A DNA stretch of 12,604 nt from Candidatus Dadabacteria bacterium (GTDB taxonomy: Bacteria; Desulfobacterota_D; UBA1144; Nemesobacterales; JAJCZQ01): contig JAUXJP010000009.1 of NCBI GenBank assembly GCA_030624695.1, positions 1 to 12,604 on the forward strand, read 5' to 3'. The notes under the pieces were generated by a model. The model worked only from the letters and a program-made list of their open reading frames with translations. It made no database searches and was not told the origin of the DNA. This document shows, piece after piece, positions 1-6,657 of the stretch; positions within the stretch are counted from its first letter, which is position 1; each line of letters starts with the position of its first letter. The translations under genes and the position numbers were made by a program.

Positions 1-588
1 GGGTATTTTTCAAGCCTGAAAATACTTGGACAGGTAGGTGCACTTTATTTAGTCTGTGAAAATGAAAACGGACTTATATTGATAGACCAGCATGCTGCAC
101 ACGAAAGGGTTAATTATGAAAAATTCAAAAAGGTGTATCTTGAATCAGGAAAAGTTCAAAAACAGGACTTGTTAATTCCTGAAATTGTAGAAGTTTCACC
201 GAGAGAGATTAAACTTTTTGAAAAATTCATGGCCGAACTTGATGAGCTTGGTTATGGATGTGAACTTTTTGGTGATTCAGCCATACGTATTATCTCAATA
301 CCAGCAATACTTGAGTCCCAAAGACCATCTGAAGTAATAGTAGACCTTCTTGCTGAACTCGATGAGTTTAACGAAAGCAGATCACTTGCAGACAAATTTG
401 ATCTGATATTTGCCACAATGGCATGTCATGGTTCCATAAGGGCAAATCAAAATTTAAGTAAAGAAATGATATTTGCACTACTACAGAGCCTGGATGCAGC
501 CGAGTTTCCGCATTCCTGCCCACATGGAAGGCCCGTAGCAAGGGTTGTTACATTCCCTGAACTTGAAAAAATGTTTTGGAGGACATAA
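1..588 (+). CDS. mutL: DNA mismatch repair protein MutL, C-terminal part (5' truncated)
   Basis: The reading frame is open from base 1 to a TAA at 586-588, so this is the last 195 residues of a protein that begins outside the window. It carries the C-terminal dimerisation and endonuclease domain of MutL: the metal-binding motif DQHA-x2-E-x4-E is complete at 85-120 (DQHAAHERVNYE), followed by the ACHGSIRA motif (421-444), CPHGRP (517-534) and the terminal FWR. MutL couples MutS mismatch recognition to strand removal, and proteins with these motifs nick DNA themselves. This is known from Bacillus-type and eukaryotic MutL homologues, whereas MutH-dependent enterobacterial MutL lacks the motif. 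This implies a methyl-independent, MutH-less repair pathway (inference). The gene ends 2 bp before the preferred gmhA start. An in-frame TTG at 79 is not a start, because it lies within the conserved domain. Confidence 0.96.
   Translation, partial: GYFSSLKILGQVGALYLVCENENGLILIDQHAAHERVNYEKFKKVYLESGKVQKQDLLIPEIVEVSPREIKLFEKFMAELDELGYGCELFGDSAIRIISIPAILESQRPSEVIVDLLAELDEFNESRSLADKFDLIFATMACHGSIRANQNLSKEMIFALLQSLDAAEFPHSCPHGRPVARVVTFPELEKMFWRT
578..583 (+). promoter_or_regulatory. Shine-Dalgarno site deciding the gmhA start
   Basis: GGAGGA lies within the last codons of mutL, with 7 bases between it and the TTG at 591. This makes TTG 591 the likely start of gmhA rather than the in-frame TTG at 576, which overlaps the site itself. 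Confidence 0.7.
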
Positions 589-590
589 AT

Positions 591-1163
591 TTGAAAGAAA
601 AGATTATATCCATACTTCGAGAAAGTGCAGATCTTAAACTTAAATTTGCACAGGATTCACTCGACAGTGTGATTAATGCCACAAATCTAATAAATAAATG
701 TTTTAAATCAGGGGGGAAACTTTTAATTTTTGGCAACGGTGGAAGTGCCTCGGATGCACAGCATATAGCCTCGGAATTTATAAACAGGTTTATGTTGGAA
801 AGAAAAGCACTTCCTGCTATATCCCTGGCAACTGATTCATCGGTTATAACCTCTATTGCAAACGATTTTGGTTATGAGAACATATTCTCAAGGCAGATTG
901 ATGCACTCGGGAAGAAGAATGATGTTGCAATTGGCCTTACAACAAGCGGGAATTCGGTAAATGTGTTAAATGGCCTGAAGGCTGCAAAATCCCTTGAAAT
1001 GACAAGTATAGTATTTACTGGAAATAACTTTAATAAATTAAAAAAACTGTCAAAATGTATAATTTCAGTTCCCTCTGAGTCTACAGCCAGGGTCCAGGAA
1101 GTACATATCACTGTAGCACACATTATTTGTGAACTGGCAGAACTGCAAGTGGGAAATAAATAG
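591..1163 (+). CDS. gmhA: Phosphoheptose isomerase GmhA
   Basis: SIS-domain protein of 190 residues if started at TTG 591; the family is about 190-200 residues long. GmhA converts sedoheptulose 7-phosphate to D-glycero-D-manno-heptose 7-phosphate in the cytoplasm, the first step towards ADP-heptose for the lipopolysaccharide inner core. The signature GNGGSASDAQHIASEF is at residues 48-63, TTSGNS at 117-122, and QEVHITVAHIICELAE near the C-terminus. The four residues matching the known zinc and active-site ligands (E. coli H61, E65, Q172, H180) are H58, E62, Q169 and H177, with the same spacings. The gene follows mutL after 2 bp and precedes yacG by 2 bp, so translation is probably coupled. 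It supports a heptose-containing LPS. No other heptose gene lies in the window. Confidence 0.93.
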   Translation: MKEKIISILRESADLKLKFAQDSLDSVINATNLINKCFKSGGKLLIFGNGGSASDAQHIASEFINRFMLERKALPAISLATDSSVITSIANDFGYENIFSRQIDALGKKNDVAIGLTTSGNSVNVLNGLKAAKSLEMTSIVFTGNNFNKLKKLSKCIISVPSESTARVQEVHITVAHIICELAELQVGNK

Positions 1164-1165
1164 AA

Positions 1166-1351
1166 ATGAAAATCAAATGTCCGCACTGTGGTAATATTAC
1201 AAAGTGGGAGGATAATATGTACAAACCCTTCTGCAGTGAAAGGTGTAAACTTGTGGACCTTGGTACCTGGGCGAATGAAAAATTTAAAATTGAAGACAAT
1301 TTAAACAGTTCGGGTATTAAGATCGGACTGGTAGGTGAAGATGATGAATAA
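1166..1351 (+). CDS. yacG: YacG-family small zinc protein (DNA gyrase inhibitor family)
   Basis: 61-residue protein with a treble-clef-type zinc site: C5 and C8 (CPHC) plus C23 and C27 (CSERC). These are followed by the family signature KLVDLGTWANEKFKI and an acidic tail. E. coli YacG binds GyrB and inhibits gyrase. Whether this orthologue does so is inferred from family membership only. The length matches the family (about 60-65 residues). The ATG is 2 bp after the gmhA stop with only a weak purine-rich stretch upstream, which suggests translational coupling. It sits in the same run as gmhA and efp, an arrangement that says nothing specific about function. Confidence 0.9.
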   Translation: MKIKCPHCGNITKWEDNMYKPFCSERCKLVDLGTWANEKFKIEDNLNSSGIKIGLVGEDDE

Positions 1352-1369
1352 GTTTGGAGGAAAAAGTAA

Positions 1370-1936
1370 ATGGGTGTAGATACAAGCAGGTTTTATAAAG
1401 GTTTGAAAATTGAATATGAAGGAAACATTTGGGAAATAGTGGAATTTTCAAGTTCCAAGATGGGAAGGATGGGAGCTATTGTAACAACCAAATTAAAGAA
1501 CATCGTAAATGGTGCTGTTCAGGAAAAAAAATTCAGGTCCGGAGAATCCTTTGATGTTCCGGATATTGAAAGAAAAAATATGCAGTTTCTTTATAAAGAC
1601 GATATGGGTTTTCATTTTATGGATACCGAAAATTATGAGCAGATTAGTTTCAACGAAGAGCAGGTCGGTGACACTCAGAAATTCATGAAGGAACAACAGG
1701 AAGTCGAGGTGCAGATATACCGGGATAAACCCATCGGGATTGAGCTTCCTACCAGCGTGGAATTTGAAATTACTTATACTGAACCCGGTGTGAAGGGTGA
1801 TACTGTTTCAAGCACAACTAAACCTGCTACAATTGAGACAGGGGCAACAATAAATGTTCCGCTTTTTGTAAATATGGGCGACAGGATCAAGGTTGATACG
1901 AGGAACGGCAACTATATTGAAAGAGTTAAAAAATAG
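1370..1936 (+). CDS. efp: Elongation factor P, arginine-loop variant
   Basis: 188 residues, the usual EF-P length, with the N-terminal KOW-like domain and two OB domains. The C-terminal signature (GDTVSSTTKPATIETGA then the VNMGDRIKVDTRNGNYIER ending) is clear. EF-P rescues ribosomes stalled on polyproline stretches. Aligning by hand on the loop of domain I, E. coli K31-P-G-K34 corresponds here to K30-M-G-R33, so the residue normally modified is arginine. Arginine at this site is known from EarP-rhamnosylated EF-Ps, but those have a different loop context (SGRN-type), and no earP is in the window. The ATG follows a GGAGG-type site (TTTGGAGGAAAAAGTAA). The stop codon is inside an inverted repeat shared with the convergent gene. 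Confidence 0.95.
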   Translation: MGVDTSRFYKGLKIEYEGNIWEIVEFSSSKMGRMGAIVTTKLKNIVNGAVQEKKFRSGESFDVPDIERKNMQFLYKDDMGFHFMDTENYEQISFNEEQVGDTQKFMKEQQEVEVQIYRDKPIGIELPTSVEFEITYTEPGVKGDTVSSTTKPATIETGATINVPLFVNMGDRIKVDTRNGNYIERVKK

Positions 1937-1960
1937 CTCATAAGATTGTAACTATTTTTT
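1928..1960. terminator. AT-rich inverted repeat between convergent genes, possible bidirectional terminator
   Basis: AAAAAATAG at 1928-1936 and CTATTTTTT at 1952-1960 are perfect 9-base inverted arms around a 15-base loop. Read on either strand the structure ends in a run of six T. The arms contain the stop codons of both efp and the convergent nitroreductase-like gene. The stem has only one G-C pair, so termination strength is doubtful. The symmetry could also reflect that both genes end in AAA AAA TAG. Confidence 0.4.
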
Positions 1961-3256
1961 ATTAAACGGATCATTAATCTCCGGATGCCACAGTTTGAAA
2001 TGCTCTTTGTGCATTTCATGATATGAATCTTCCCTGTAATGTTTGTCATAAAAATCCAGGTCAAGATGGTGGGCCTGGAATACAAGCCTTGTGAACATTG
2101 GATCAAGGAAAGCCGGGAACCTACCATAGTTCTCAAAAATATAAGTACAAAAGTCTTTAACAATCTGGATCCTGACTTCCGATGGATGGTATTCATCTGC
2201 AAGTACATCTTTGGGTTCTTTATAAGGGGAGGGGTTTTCTTCTTTCCAAAACTCTCCTCTCATCTGTAAAAATTTATCTACTGCTTCATCCATATTTTTC
2301 ACATACGGCGGGCAAAGGGATTCAAATACTCCGTCTCTTCCTACAGGGTAAGGGGCTTTGGTTGACCTGACAGAATTCTCAGGCTGATTGAACCTGAAAC
2401 CCAGACCTTTGTATTTTGGGTCCACTCCAAGAGCATAGTGCGGTAGAAGTCCAGTAAACGTCCAGCCTCCAAGCCCAAGTGCCTGTAATGCGAGGTTCAT
2501 ATTCTGGCTTATAAATGCCTGCTCAACATTCAGTGTGGTTAATACCCTTAGTTCAAGGTCAAAAAGAGACATCTCCACGTCTTTTCTTATATAACCCTTT
2601 TCGATCCATTTATCGAGCCCGCATGATCTGCCGCCATTTAGTTCATCTACAATGTTAAAGCCGTATTTAGAACCAAAATAGATAAACATAAGTACCATGT
2701 ATTCAACCGTGGTATTGGTAACAGGAATAAAAAATGTTGTACCTGGCTTATTACAGTTCCAGGCATTAAAATCAAAAAGGCCTGGTTCTCCCTTAGGTAA
2801 ATCCGCCCTGTTATTTTCAAGCTTGATTTTGCTGGTATTAAAGAGGCTGAGGACTTTTTCCATCTGCTGTTCCCGGCTGAGGTTTGTAAAGATCGATGTG
2901 TCTTCGGGCATAAGATCAAACAGTTTTACCATATACATACCATCATCATTTGTATAAAAGAGTTCGGTTGAATGTGAATTACAGGAGCATGGCCAGCTTC
3001 TTCCTGTCCACTGAAATAGCCAGGAAATGCCTGTTCTTGGCAGATCACCAAGTGAGAGGCCGGTAGTCCCGGTCCCGGACCATATAAGGAAAGCTTCTTC
3101 TAATTCTGAAAGTGGGTGAGGGTCATGGCTGGACTTATATTTTAGAGTGCCTTCGGGTATTTCCATACCAAGCCCGAATCTTCTTGATCGTCTTGAAAAG
3201 ATGGAGTCGAGCAGTCCAAAGTTTATGGCTTTATCAAATCCTTCCGGAATTTTCAT
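1952..3256 (-). CDS. Large nitroreductase-like flavoprotein
   Basis: 434-residue protein on the minus strand, with an AGGAG site 6 bases before its ATG. The N-terminal SRRSRRFGLG (21-30) resembles the FMN-phosphate-binding RRS.R motif of nitroreductases, and SQNMNLALQALGLGG (250-264) resembles the conserved QN..LAA..LGLG helix. I therefore infer an FMN-dependent nitroreductase-type fold. The protein is about twice the usual length: some 200 residues separate the two motifs, and a C-terminal extension (about 360-434) is rich in His, Asp and aromatic residues. No signal peptide or membrane segment is visible. Substrate and reaction are unknown. It lies 88 bp downstream of perR in the same direction, which suggests a link to peroxide or oxygen response. 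A long two-domain or SagB-like oxidoreductase is the main alternative. Confidence 0.6.
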   Translation of the reverse strand: MKIPEGFDKAINFGLLDSIFSRRSRRFGLGMEIPEGTLKYKSSHDPHPLSELEEAFLIWSGTGTTGLSLGDLPRTGISWLFQWTGRSWPCSCNSHSTELFYTNDDGMYMVKLFDLMPEDTSIFTNLSREQQMEKVLSLFNTSKIKLENNRADLPKGEPGLFDFNAWNCNKPGTTFFIPVTNTTVEYMVLMFIYFGSKYGFNIVDELNGGRSCGLDKWIEKGYIRKDVEMSLFDLELRVLTTLNVEQAFISQNMNLALQALGLGGWTFTGLLPHYALGVDPKYKGLGFRFNQPENSVRSTKAPYPVGRDGVFESLCPPYVKNMDEAVDKFLQMRGEFWKEENPSPYKEPKDVLADEYHPSEVRIQIVKDFCTYIFENYGRFPAFLDPMFTRLVFQAHHLDLDFYDKHYREDSYHEMHKEHFKLWHPEINDPFNKK

Positions 3257-3322
3257 ATAATTCTCCTGTAACGTTTTTAGAAGAGGTTTTTAATTTAGTA
3301 ATATGTTTTGCCGGATAATACA

Positions 3323-3341
3323 AATAATTCAGAAAATAATT
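3323..3341. promoter_or_regulatory. AATAATT direct repeat upstream of the nitroreductase-like gene, possible Fur/PerR-type operator
   Basis: AATAATT occurs at 3323-3329 and again at 3335-3341, 12 bases apart start to start, just beyond the perR stop codon and about 70 bp before the nitroreductase-like start. Fur-family operators are AT-rich with such half-sites, but this is not a match to the 7-1-7 PerR palindrome. Weak, based on position and base composition only. Confidence 0.2.
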
Positions 3342-3344
3342 TGA

Positions 3345-3794
3345 TCAGGACAATTTTTTAGAACAATCTGAACAAATCCCGTTAAACAATACAGAATAAC
3401 CGACTACTTCATAGTCCTGGATTTTATTGTATATTTTAGTATGGTTTACGGAATTGTCGTAGATATCTTCGATCTTCTTACATTCAACACATACTATATG
3501 ATGGTGAGGAGCAAGATTAGCGTCATACCTGGCAGCATTGTAAAGCTGGTTTACTACCGAAATAAGCCCATGTTTCTCAAACGTTTCAAGTGTCCTGTAA
3601 ACAGTGGTAAGAGATATGTTTGGGAAATAATCCTTAATGTTTTTGTATATCATCTCCGTACTTGGATGCTGGTCTGTTTTGGCAAGTTCCTTGTATATAG
3701 CTGTCCTTTGCGGAGTAACTTTTAACCCGAGATCTTTACTCTTTATCACAAATTCGGAGACCATGTTTTCAATTTGCTGATTATTTATTTCCAT
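3345..3794 (-). CDS. perR: PerR-type peroxide-responsive repressor (Fur family)
   Basis: 149-residue Fur-family regulator with an N-terminal winged helix (LGLKVTPQRTAIYKEL, then LTTVYRTLETFEKHG as recognition region) and a C-terminal metal and dimerisation domain. Hand alignment to Bacillus subtilis PerR gives a constant offset of 6 for all regulatory metal ligands: H43, D91, H97, H99 and D110 match H37, D85, H91, H93 and D104. The structural zinc cysteines C102, C105, C141 and C144 match C96, C99, C136 and C139. Asp rather than Glu at the position of D104 is characteristic of PerR over Fur. It should sense H2O2 by Fe-catalysed histidine oxidation and release DNA. It reads towards the nitroreductase-like gene and divergently from the aldolase gene. 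No strong Shine-Dalgarno is seen. Confidence 0.9.
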   Translation of the reverse strand: MEINNQQIENMVSEFVIKSKDLGLKVTPQRTAIYKELAKTDQHPSTEMIYKNIKDYFPNISLTTVYRTLETFEKHGLISVVNQLYNAARYDANLAPHHHIVCVECKKIEDIYDNSVNHTKIYNKIQDYEVVGYSVLFNGICSDCSKKLS

Positions 3795-3808
3795 AATATT
3801 CTTATTGT
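3793..3808. promoter_or_regulatory. Imperfect palindrome over the perR start, possible autoregulatory site
   Basis: ATAATA-TTCT-TATTGT forms an inverted repeat with one mismatch in 6-base arms, covering the perR start codon and the bases just upstream. PerR genes are often autoregulated through AT-rich palindromes, but this one deviates from the TTATAATnATTATAA consensus and similar sequences occur by chance in AT-rich DNA. The rest of the divergent perR/aldolase spacer (3795-3903) shows no convincing promoter. Confidence 0.2.
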
Positions 3809-3903
3809 AAGAGTTTTATCTATCAAAATTTACCTAAAAAAATTACATAATCAAAGCATGAAAATTAAAGGTGTAAACAGTTATTATTAACAAGATTGAT
3901 ATT

Positions 3904-4497
3904 ATGAATGAAAAAAACATTATTGCTGTCGTTAAATTTGATGATAAACAAACTTCACTCGATTTTTCAAATGCCTGCATGCAGGGTGGGATAAATCTCC
4001 TTGAAGTAATTACAACCAGGAAAAACTCATTTGAAATCATAAGTGAACTATCACATATGGAAGACGTAATTGTCGGTGCCGGAACCGTACTCAATGTGGT
4101 GTCTGCCGAGCAGGCTTATAACGCCGGGGCAAAATTTATTGTTTCGCCGCATACCGATAAAAATATTATAAATTTTACTAAATCAAAGGGACTAATCTCT
4201 ATTGCAGGTGCCTATACATCATCTGAAATTGTGAATGCATATAATCTGGGTGCAGATTATGTGAAAATATTTCCTGCTTCATCAGGAGGGCCGGATTATG
4301 TGAAAGCAATCAAAGAGGCACTTCCATTTGTGAAAATCCTTGTTACAGGCGGAATTAATTTGCAAAATTCCCTGGATTTTATATCAGCAGGGGCTTCACT
4401 GCTTGGCATTTCAACTGCTTTAACAGGGAAAAGGGTTACATTTGATAAGGATGTGGTTTTAAAAAATTCTGAAAACTTCTTAAGTTCTATTAATTAA
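3904..4497 (+). CDS. eda: KDPG/KHG aldolase family protein
   Basis: 197-residue class I aldolase (TIM barrel) of the 2-keto-3-deoxy-6-phosphogluconate / 4-hydroxy-2-oxoglutarate type. Visible landmarks: E34 in LLEV (the general base in the family), GAGTV at 58-62, SPHTD at 81-85, the Schiff-base lysine K121 in YVKIFPASSGG, and VTGGI at 147-151 for phosphate binding. The expected reaction is cleavage of KDPG to pyruvate and glyceraldehyde 3-phosphate in the Entner-Doudoroff or a uronate route. The arginine following LEVTL in E. coli Eda is a threonine here, as in many Gram-positive members, so substrate choice (KDPG, KDPGal or KHG) is open. No dehydratase or sugar kinase gene is nearby. The start has no clear Shine-Dalgarno. 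The gene is divergent from perR and followed after 13 bp by an unrecognised gene. Confidence 0.85.
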   Translation: MNEKNIIAVVKFDDKQTSLDFSNACMQGGINLLEVITTRKNSFEIISELSHMEDVIVGAGTVLNVVSAEQAYNAGAKFIVSPHTDKNIINFTKSKGLISIAGAYTSSEIVNAYNLGADYVKIFPASSGGPDYVKAIKEALPFVKILVTGGINLQNSLDFISAGASLLGISTALTGKRVTFDKDVVLKNSENFLSSIN

Positions 4498-4510
4498 ATA
4501 AAGTAGATTA

Positions 4511-4870
4511 ATGTCATTTACTAAACTACACCTGACCGATATTAATGAATTCCTTATTACGAAAATTTTAAAATATAAAGCTCCTGTTGAGGCAGATATC
4601 AAAGAATTTACTACTGATGGTTTTATAAAAATAGATGTAATTAAATCTGACAAACTTTTTGATAATCAGATTTTAGATTTTGATCTTCAAGCATGTGAAT
4701 GTTCGGGATTAAATGAATACGATGATATCTCGGAATATATTGGAAAAACCCTCCATACAAGCTCAGCATATGAATTTGTAGAATTTCTTACAGCTTGCAG
4801 CAGCAATTCAAAATTACTGGTAAATGTTGAGAATGATTCCTGGGTTATAAGGCTACTTAATTATTCCTAG
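4511..4870 (+). CDS. Hypothetical protein, 119 residues, downstream of the aldolase
   Basis: I do not recognise this family. The frame starts at ATG 4511, 13 bp after the aldolase stop, and is acidic and moderately hydrophobic. It has no signal peptide, membrane helix or metal motif; the three cysteines (in ACEC and TAC) are not arranged as a zinc knuckle. Alternating patterns such as FIKIDVIKSD and KLLVNVENDSWVIRLL suggest beta strands. Codon use and AT content look like its neighbours, and the close spacing suggests co-transcription with the aldolase gene. Its last 14 bases overlap the end of the convergent lipoprotein gene. It could be a lineage-specific small alpha/beta protein; a non-coding reading frame is less likely given its length and position. 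Confidence 0.6.
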   Translation: MSFTKLHLTDINEFLITKILKYKAPVEADIKEFTTDGFIKIDVIKSDKLFDNQILDFDLQACECSGLNEYDDISEYIGKTLHTSSAYEFVEFLTACSSNSKLLVNVENDSWVIRLLNYS

Positions 4871-5366
4871 CAGCATAGTTGTATTTAAGGTAGTCAACTA
4901 TCTCGTCAATTGCCCGGACATCGGCAAATACCATCCCACCGCCAAGTAATCCCCACCTTGCTTTTCCTTCAAAAGATGATTCTGCAATTACAAGGCTCTC
5001 GGCTTTATCAATAAATCTTACGGTAATGACGATGGTTCCCGTTTTTATAACCTGTTTATACCATTCAGGAGGCTGAATTTCAGTAATTGTGGCGTCAACT
5101 ATCAAAACGCCGTTGGAAAAATCCAGCTGCGACCTGCTAACACCGTCGTATATGTTTTTTGATTTAAGTTTTTTTGCAAGCGAATTTGGCATTCTCCACA
5201 ACGTATCTGCAGGGGTATTGGGTATATCAGATTTGAAATCCGGCACTTCCACTATTGCAAAAGATGAAAAACTTTGAGTAGGGGCCTGAGTCTGAAATGT
5301 TCTCCTTGAGCCGCATGATACTACAATTAACGAAATGACTAGAATAAGGGCAATTTTTCTGGGCAC
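4857..5366 (-). CDS. Small lipoprotein, possibly DUF4410-like
   Basis: 169-residue protein starting at GTG 5366, chosen because GGAGGAGGG lies 9 bases upstream and the first 18 residues form a lipoprotein signal: positive PRK, a hydrophobic stretch and the lipobox V-V-S-C18. After a short Ser/Thr/Gln-rich linker the mature part has the pattern FAIVEVPDF, then LAKKLKSKNIYDGV, VLIVDATITEI and VRFIDKAESLVIAESSFEGKARWGLLGGG. This resembles DUF4410-like lipoproteins that combine a strand-rich core with a resistance-to-transfer style Gly patch; the assignment is by pattern only. It probably sits in the inner leaflet of the outer membrane (Ser at +2 is not seen; Gly follows Cys, giving no Asp retention signal). 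It lies downstream of mqnC in the same direction, but a separate promoter is possible. Confidence 0.75.
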   Translation of the reverse strand: MPRKIALILVISLIVVSCGSRRTFQTQAPTQSFSSFAIVEVPDFKSDIPNTPADTLWRMPNSLAKKLKSKNIYDGVSRSQLDFSNGVLIVDATITEIQPPEWYKQVIKTGTIVITVRFIDKAESLVIAESSFEGKARWGLLGGGMVFADVRAIDEIVDYLKYNYAARNN

Positions 5367-5401
5367 TTTACTATTCCCTCCTCCGGGATATTTATCTAGA
5401 A

Positions 5402-5430
5402 AGTATCTAATAAAATTAATGTGTTGTAAA
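5402..5430 (-). promoter_or_regulatory. Candidate sigma70-type promoter of the small lipoprotein gene
   Basis: On the minus strand TTTACA (5430-5425) and GATACT (5407-5402) are separated by exactly 17 bases, matching the -35 consensus at 5 of 6 and the -10 at 4 of 6. It lies in the 86-bp gap after mqnC, about 35 bp before the GTG start. AT-rich spacers give such matches easily. Confidence 0.35.
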
Positions 5431-5452
5431 GAATTATAAATATGGAGTAATT

Positions 5453-6535
5453 TTAAAAGTATTCGATAACATCGTAATACGTGTTTCTTTGTGCCGGTTT
5501 AAATCCTGCACTTTTTATCATATGTACGAGTTCATCAATTGTAGAGCGTCTTTTATTTTCTGCGCATGCAAGCACGTTTTCGTCAAACAGTGTGCCACCG
5601 AGATCACTTGCACCGTAATGCATGGTTATAGAACCCATTTTCTTACCCTGGGTAAACCATGAGCCCTGAATATGTTTGAAGTTGTCAAGGAATATCCGGC
5701 TTACTGACAACACTCTAAGGTACCTGTCCCCCCCGATTTCATTGGGGATTTTCCTTTCAAGAAAAGTGTTCTTTGGTTTAAAAATCCACGGGATAAAAGC
5801 AAGGAAACCACCTGTTTCATCCTGCAGCTCTCTTGTGCGCCTGAGATGCTCCATTATGTCTTCATCTTCTTCAAAATGGCCAAACATCATAGTAGCTGTA
5901 GTTTTAAATCCAATCTCGTGGGCTTCTTTCGTAATTGTTATCCATTTATCAGCATCTATTTTCAGAGGGCTGATTTTTTTTCTTATTTTGTTTGCGAGTA
6001 CTTCCGCACCGCCGCCTGGAATTGTACGAAGCCCTGCATCCCAAAGGCTTTTTAAAACCTCTTTTGTTGGAATATCTTCATATTTTGAGATAGCGGCAAT
6101 TTCGGGTGCGGAGAATGCATGCAAATGAAGATCAGGTATTTCGGTGATAGTCCTTCTTACAATTTCAAGGTAATAATCAAGTTTTAATTCAGGGTTATGA
6201 CCTCCCTGAAGCAGCACCGTTGTAGCTCCGTTGTGAAAGGATGTTCTCATCATGCTAATGAGTTTGTCTACAGAAAGTGTATATGCATCGTTTGCACCGG
6301 CTGGTCTCCAGAATGCGCAGAACAGACATTCAGTATCACAGACATTTGTATAATTTGGATTAGTATCGGCGACAAATGTAACAATGTCCTCCGGGTTTAA
6401 CCTTTTCCTTGCAATGTTTGCTAGTGCTCCAAGCTGGAGAATATCGCCTTCCTTTAAAAGGTAAAGTCCTTCTTCCTCAGTTATTCTTTCTTCTTCGATT
6501 ACTTTTTTATATATTTCCTGAAGATCCATGAGCAT
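5453..6535 (-). CDS. mqnC: Cyclic dehypoxanthinyl futalosine synthase MqnC (radical SAM)
   Basis: 360-residue radical SAM enzyme. The cluster motif C66-x3-C70-x2-C73 sits in NYTNVCDTECLFCAFWR. The MqnC-specific blocks follow: LLQGGHNPELKLDYY, LHLHAFSAPEIAA, IPGGGAEVL, ATMMFGHFE, LQDETGGFLAFIPW, then QGSWFTQGKK, and the C-terminal ALKxR-like AGFKPAQRNTYYD. The GGGAEVL and DETGGFLAFIPW blocks distinguish it from the related MqnE. It cyclises dehypoxanthine futalosine to the cyclic form in the futalosine route to menaquinone, using a [4Fe-4S] cluster and SAM in the cytoplasm. Length is typical for MqnC. ATG 6535 and ATG 6529 are both possible; a weak AGG favours the first. mqnA, B, D and E are not in the window, so the pathway genes are dispersed. 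Confidence 0.93.
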   Translation of the reverse strand: MLMDLQEIYKKVIEEERITEEEGLYLLKEGDILQLGALANIARKRLNPEDIVTFVADTNPNYTNVCDTECLFCAFWRPAGANDAYTLSVDKLISMMRTSFHNGATTVLLQGGHNPELKLDYYLEIVRRTITEIPDLHLHAFSAPEIAAISKYEDIPTKEVLKSLWDAGLRTIPGGGAEVLANKIRKKISPLKIDADKWITITKEAHEIGFKTTATMMFGHFEEDEDIMEHLRRTRELQDETGGFLAFIPWIFKPKNTFLERKIPNEIGGDRYLRVLSVSRIFLDNFKHIQGSWFTQGKKMGSITMHYGASDLGGTLFDENVLACAENKRRSTIDELVHMIKSAGFKPAQRNTYYDVIEYF

Positions 6536-6583
6536 AAATCAACCTAATTTATAATTCTGTGTCAATTGAGAAATTAAACAAAA

Positions 6584-6612
6584 TTGCCTGTATATAGTTT
6601 ATTAAATATAAA
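6584..6612 (+). promoter_or_regulatory. Candidate sigma70-type promoter of the transglutaminase/TPR/LolB-like block
   Basis: TTGCCT (6584-6589) and TATAAA (6607-6612) are separated by 17 bases, in the divergent spacer between mqnC and the envelope block. It predicts transcription from about base 6619, giving a short leader of about 40 bases before ATG 6658. No equally good promoter was found for mqnC; a minus-strand TTGACA (6565-6560) lacks a matching -10. Confidence 0.45.
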
Positions 6613-6657
6613 TGATTTAATCAGCTATTATTTTATTTGAATAATCTCGGCCGGCCT

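Noticed and set aside
1912..2208. 98-codon minus-strand open frame at the end of the nitroreductase-like gene
   Set aside because: It lies inside the larger 1952-3256 gene in another frame, has no ribosome binding site and an amino-acid pattern unlike a folded protein.
5676..6128. 150-codon plus-strand open frame
   Set aside because: It is antisense to the central radical SAM region of mqnC, whose protein motifs are clear. No Shine-Dalgarno or promoter is visible.
6537..6565. Minus-strand TTGACA upstream of mqnC as a promoter
   Set aside because: At the right distance the -10 would read TTGATT and transcription would start within the mqnC start codon region, so no promoter was called.
6649..6656. 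GGCCGGCC, a GC-only 8-base palindrome in AT-rich DNA just before the transglutaminase gene start
   Set aside because: A single copy with no partner site or repeat context. It is best explained as chance within the leader or N-terminal codons.
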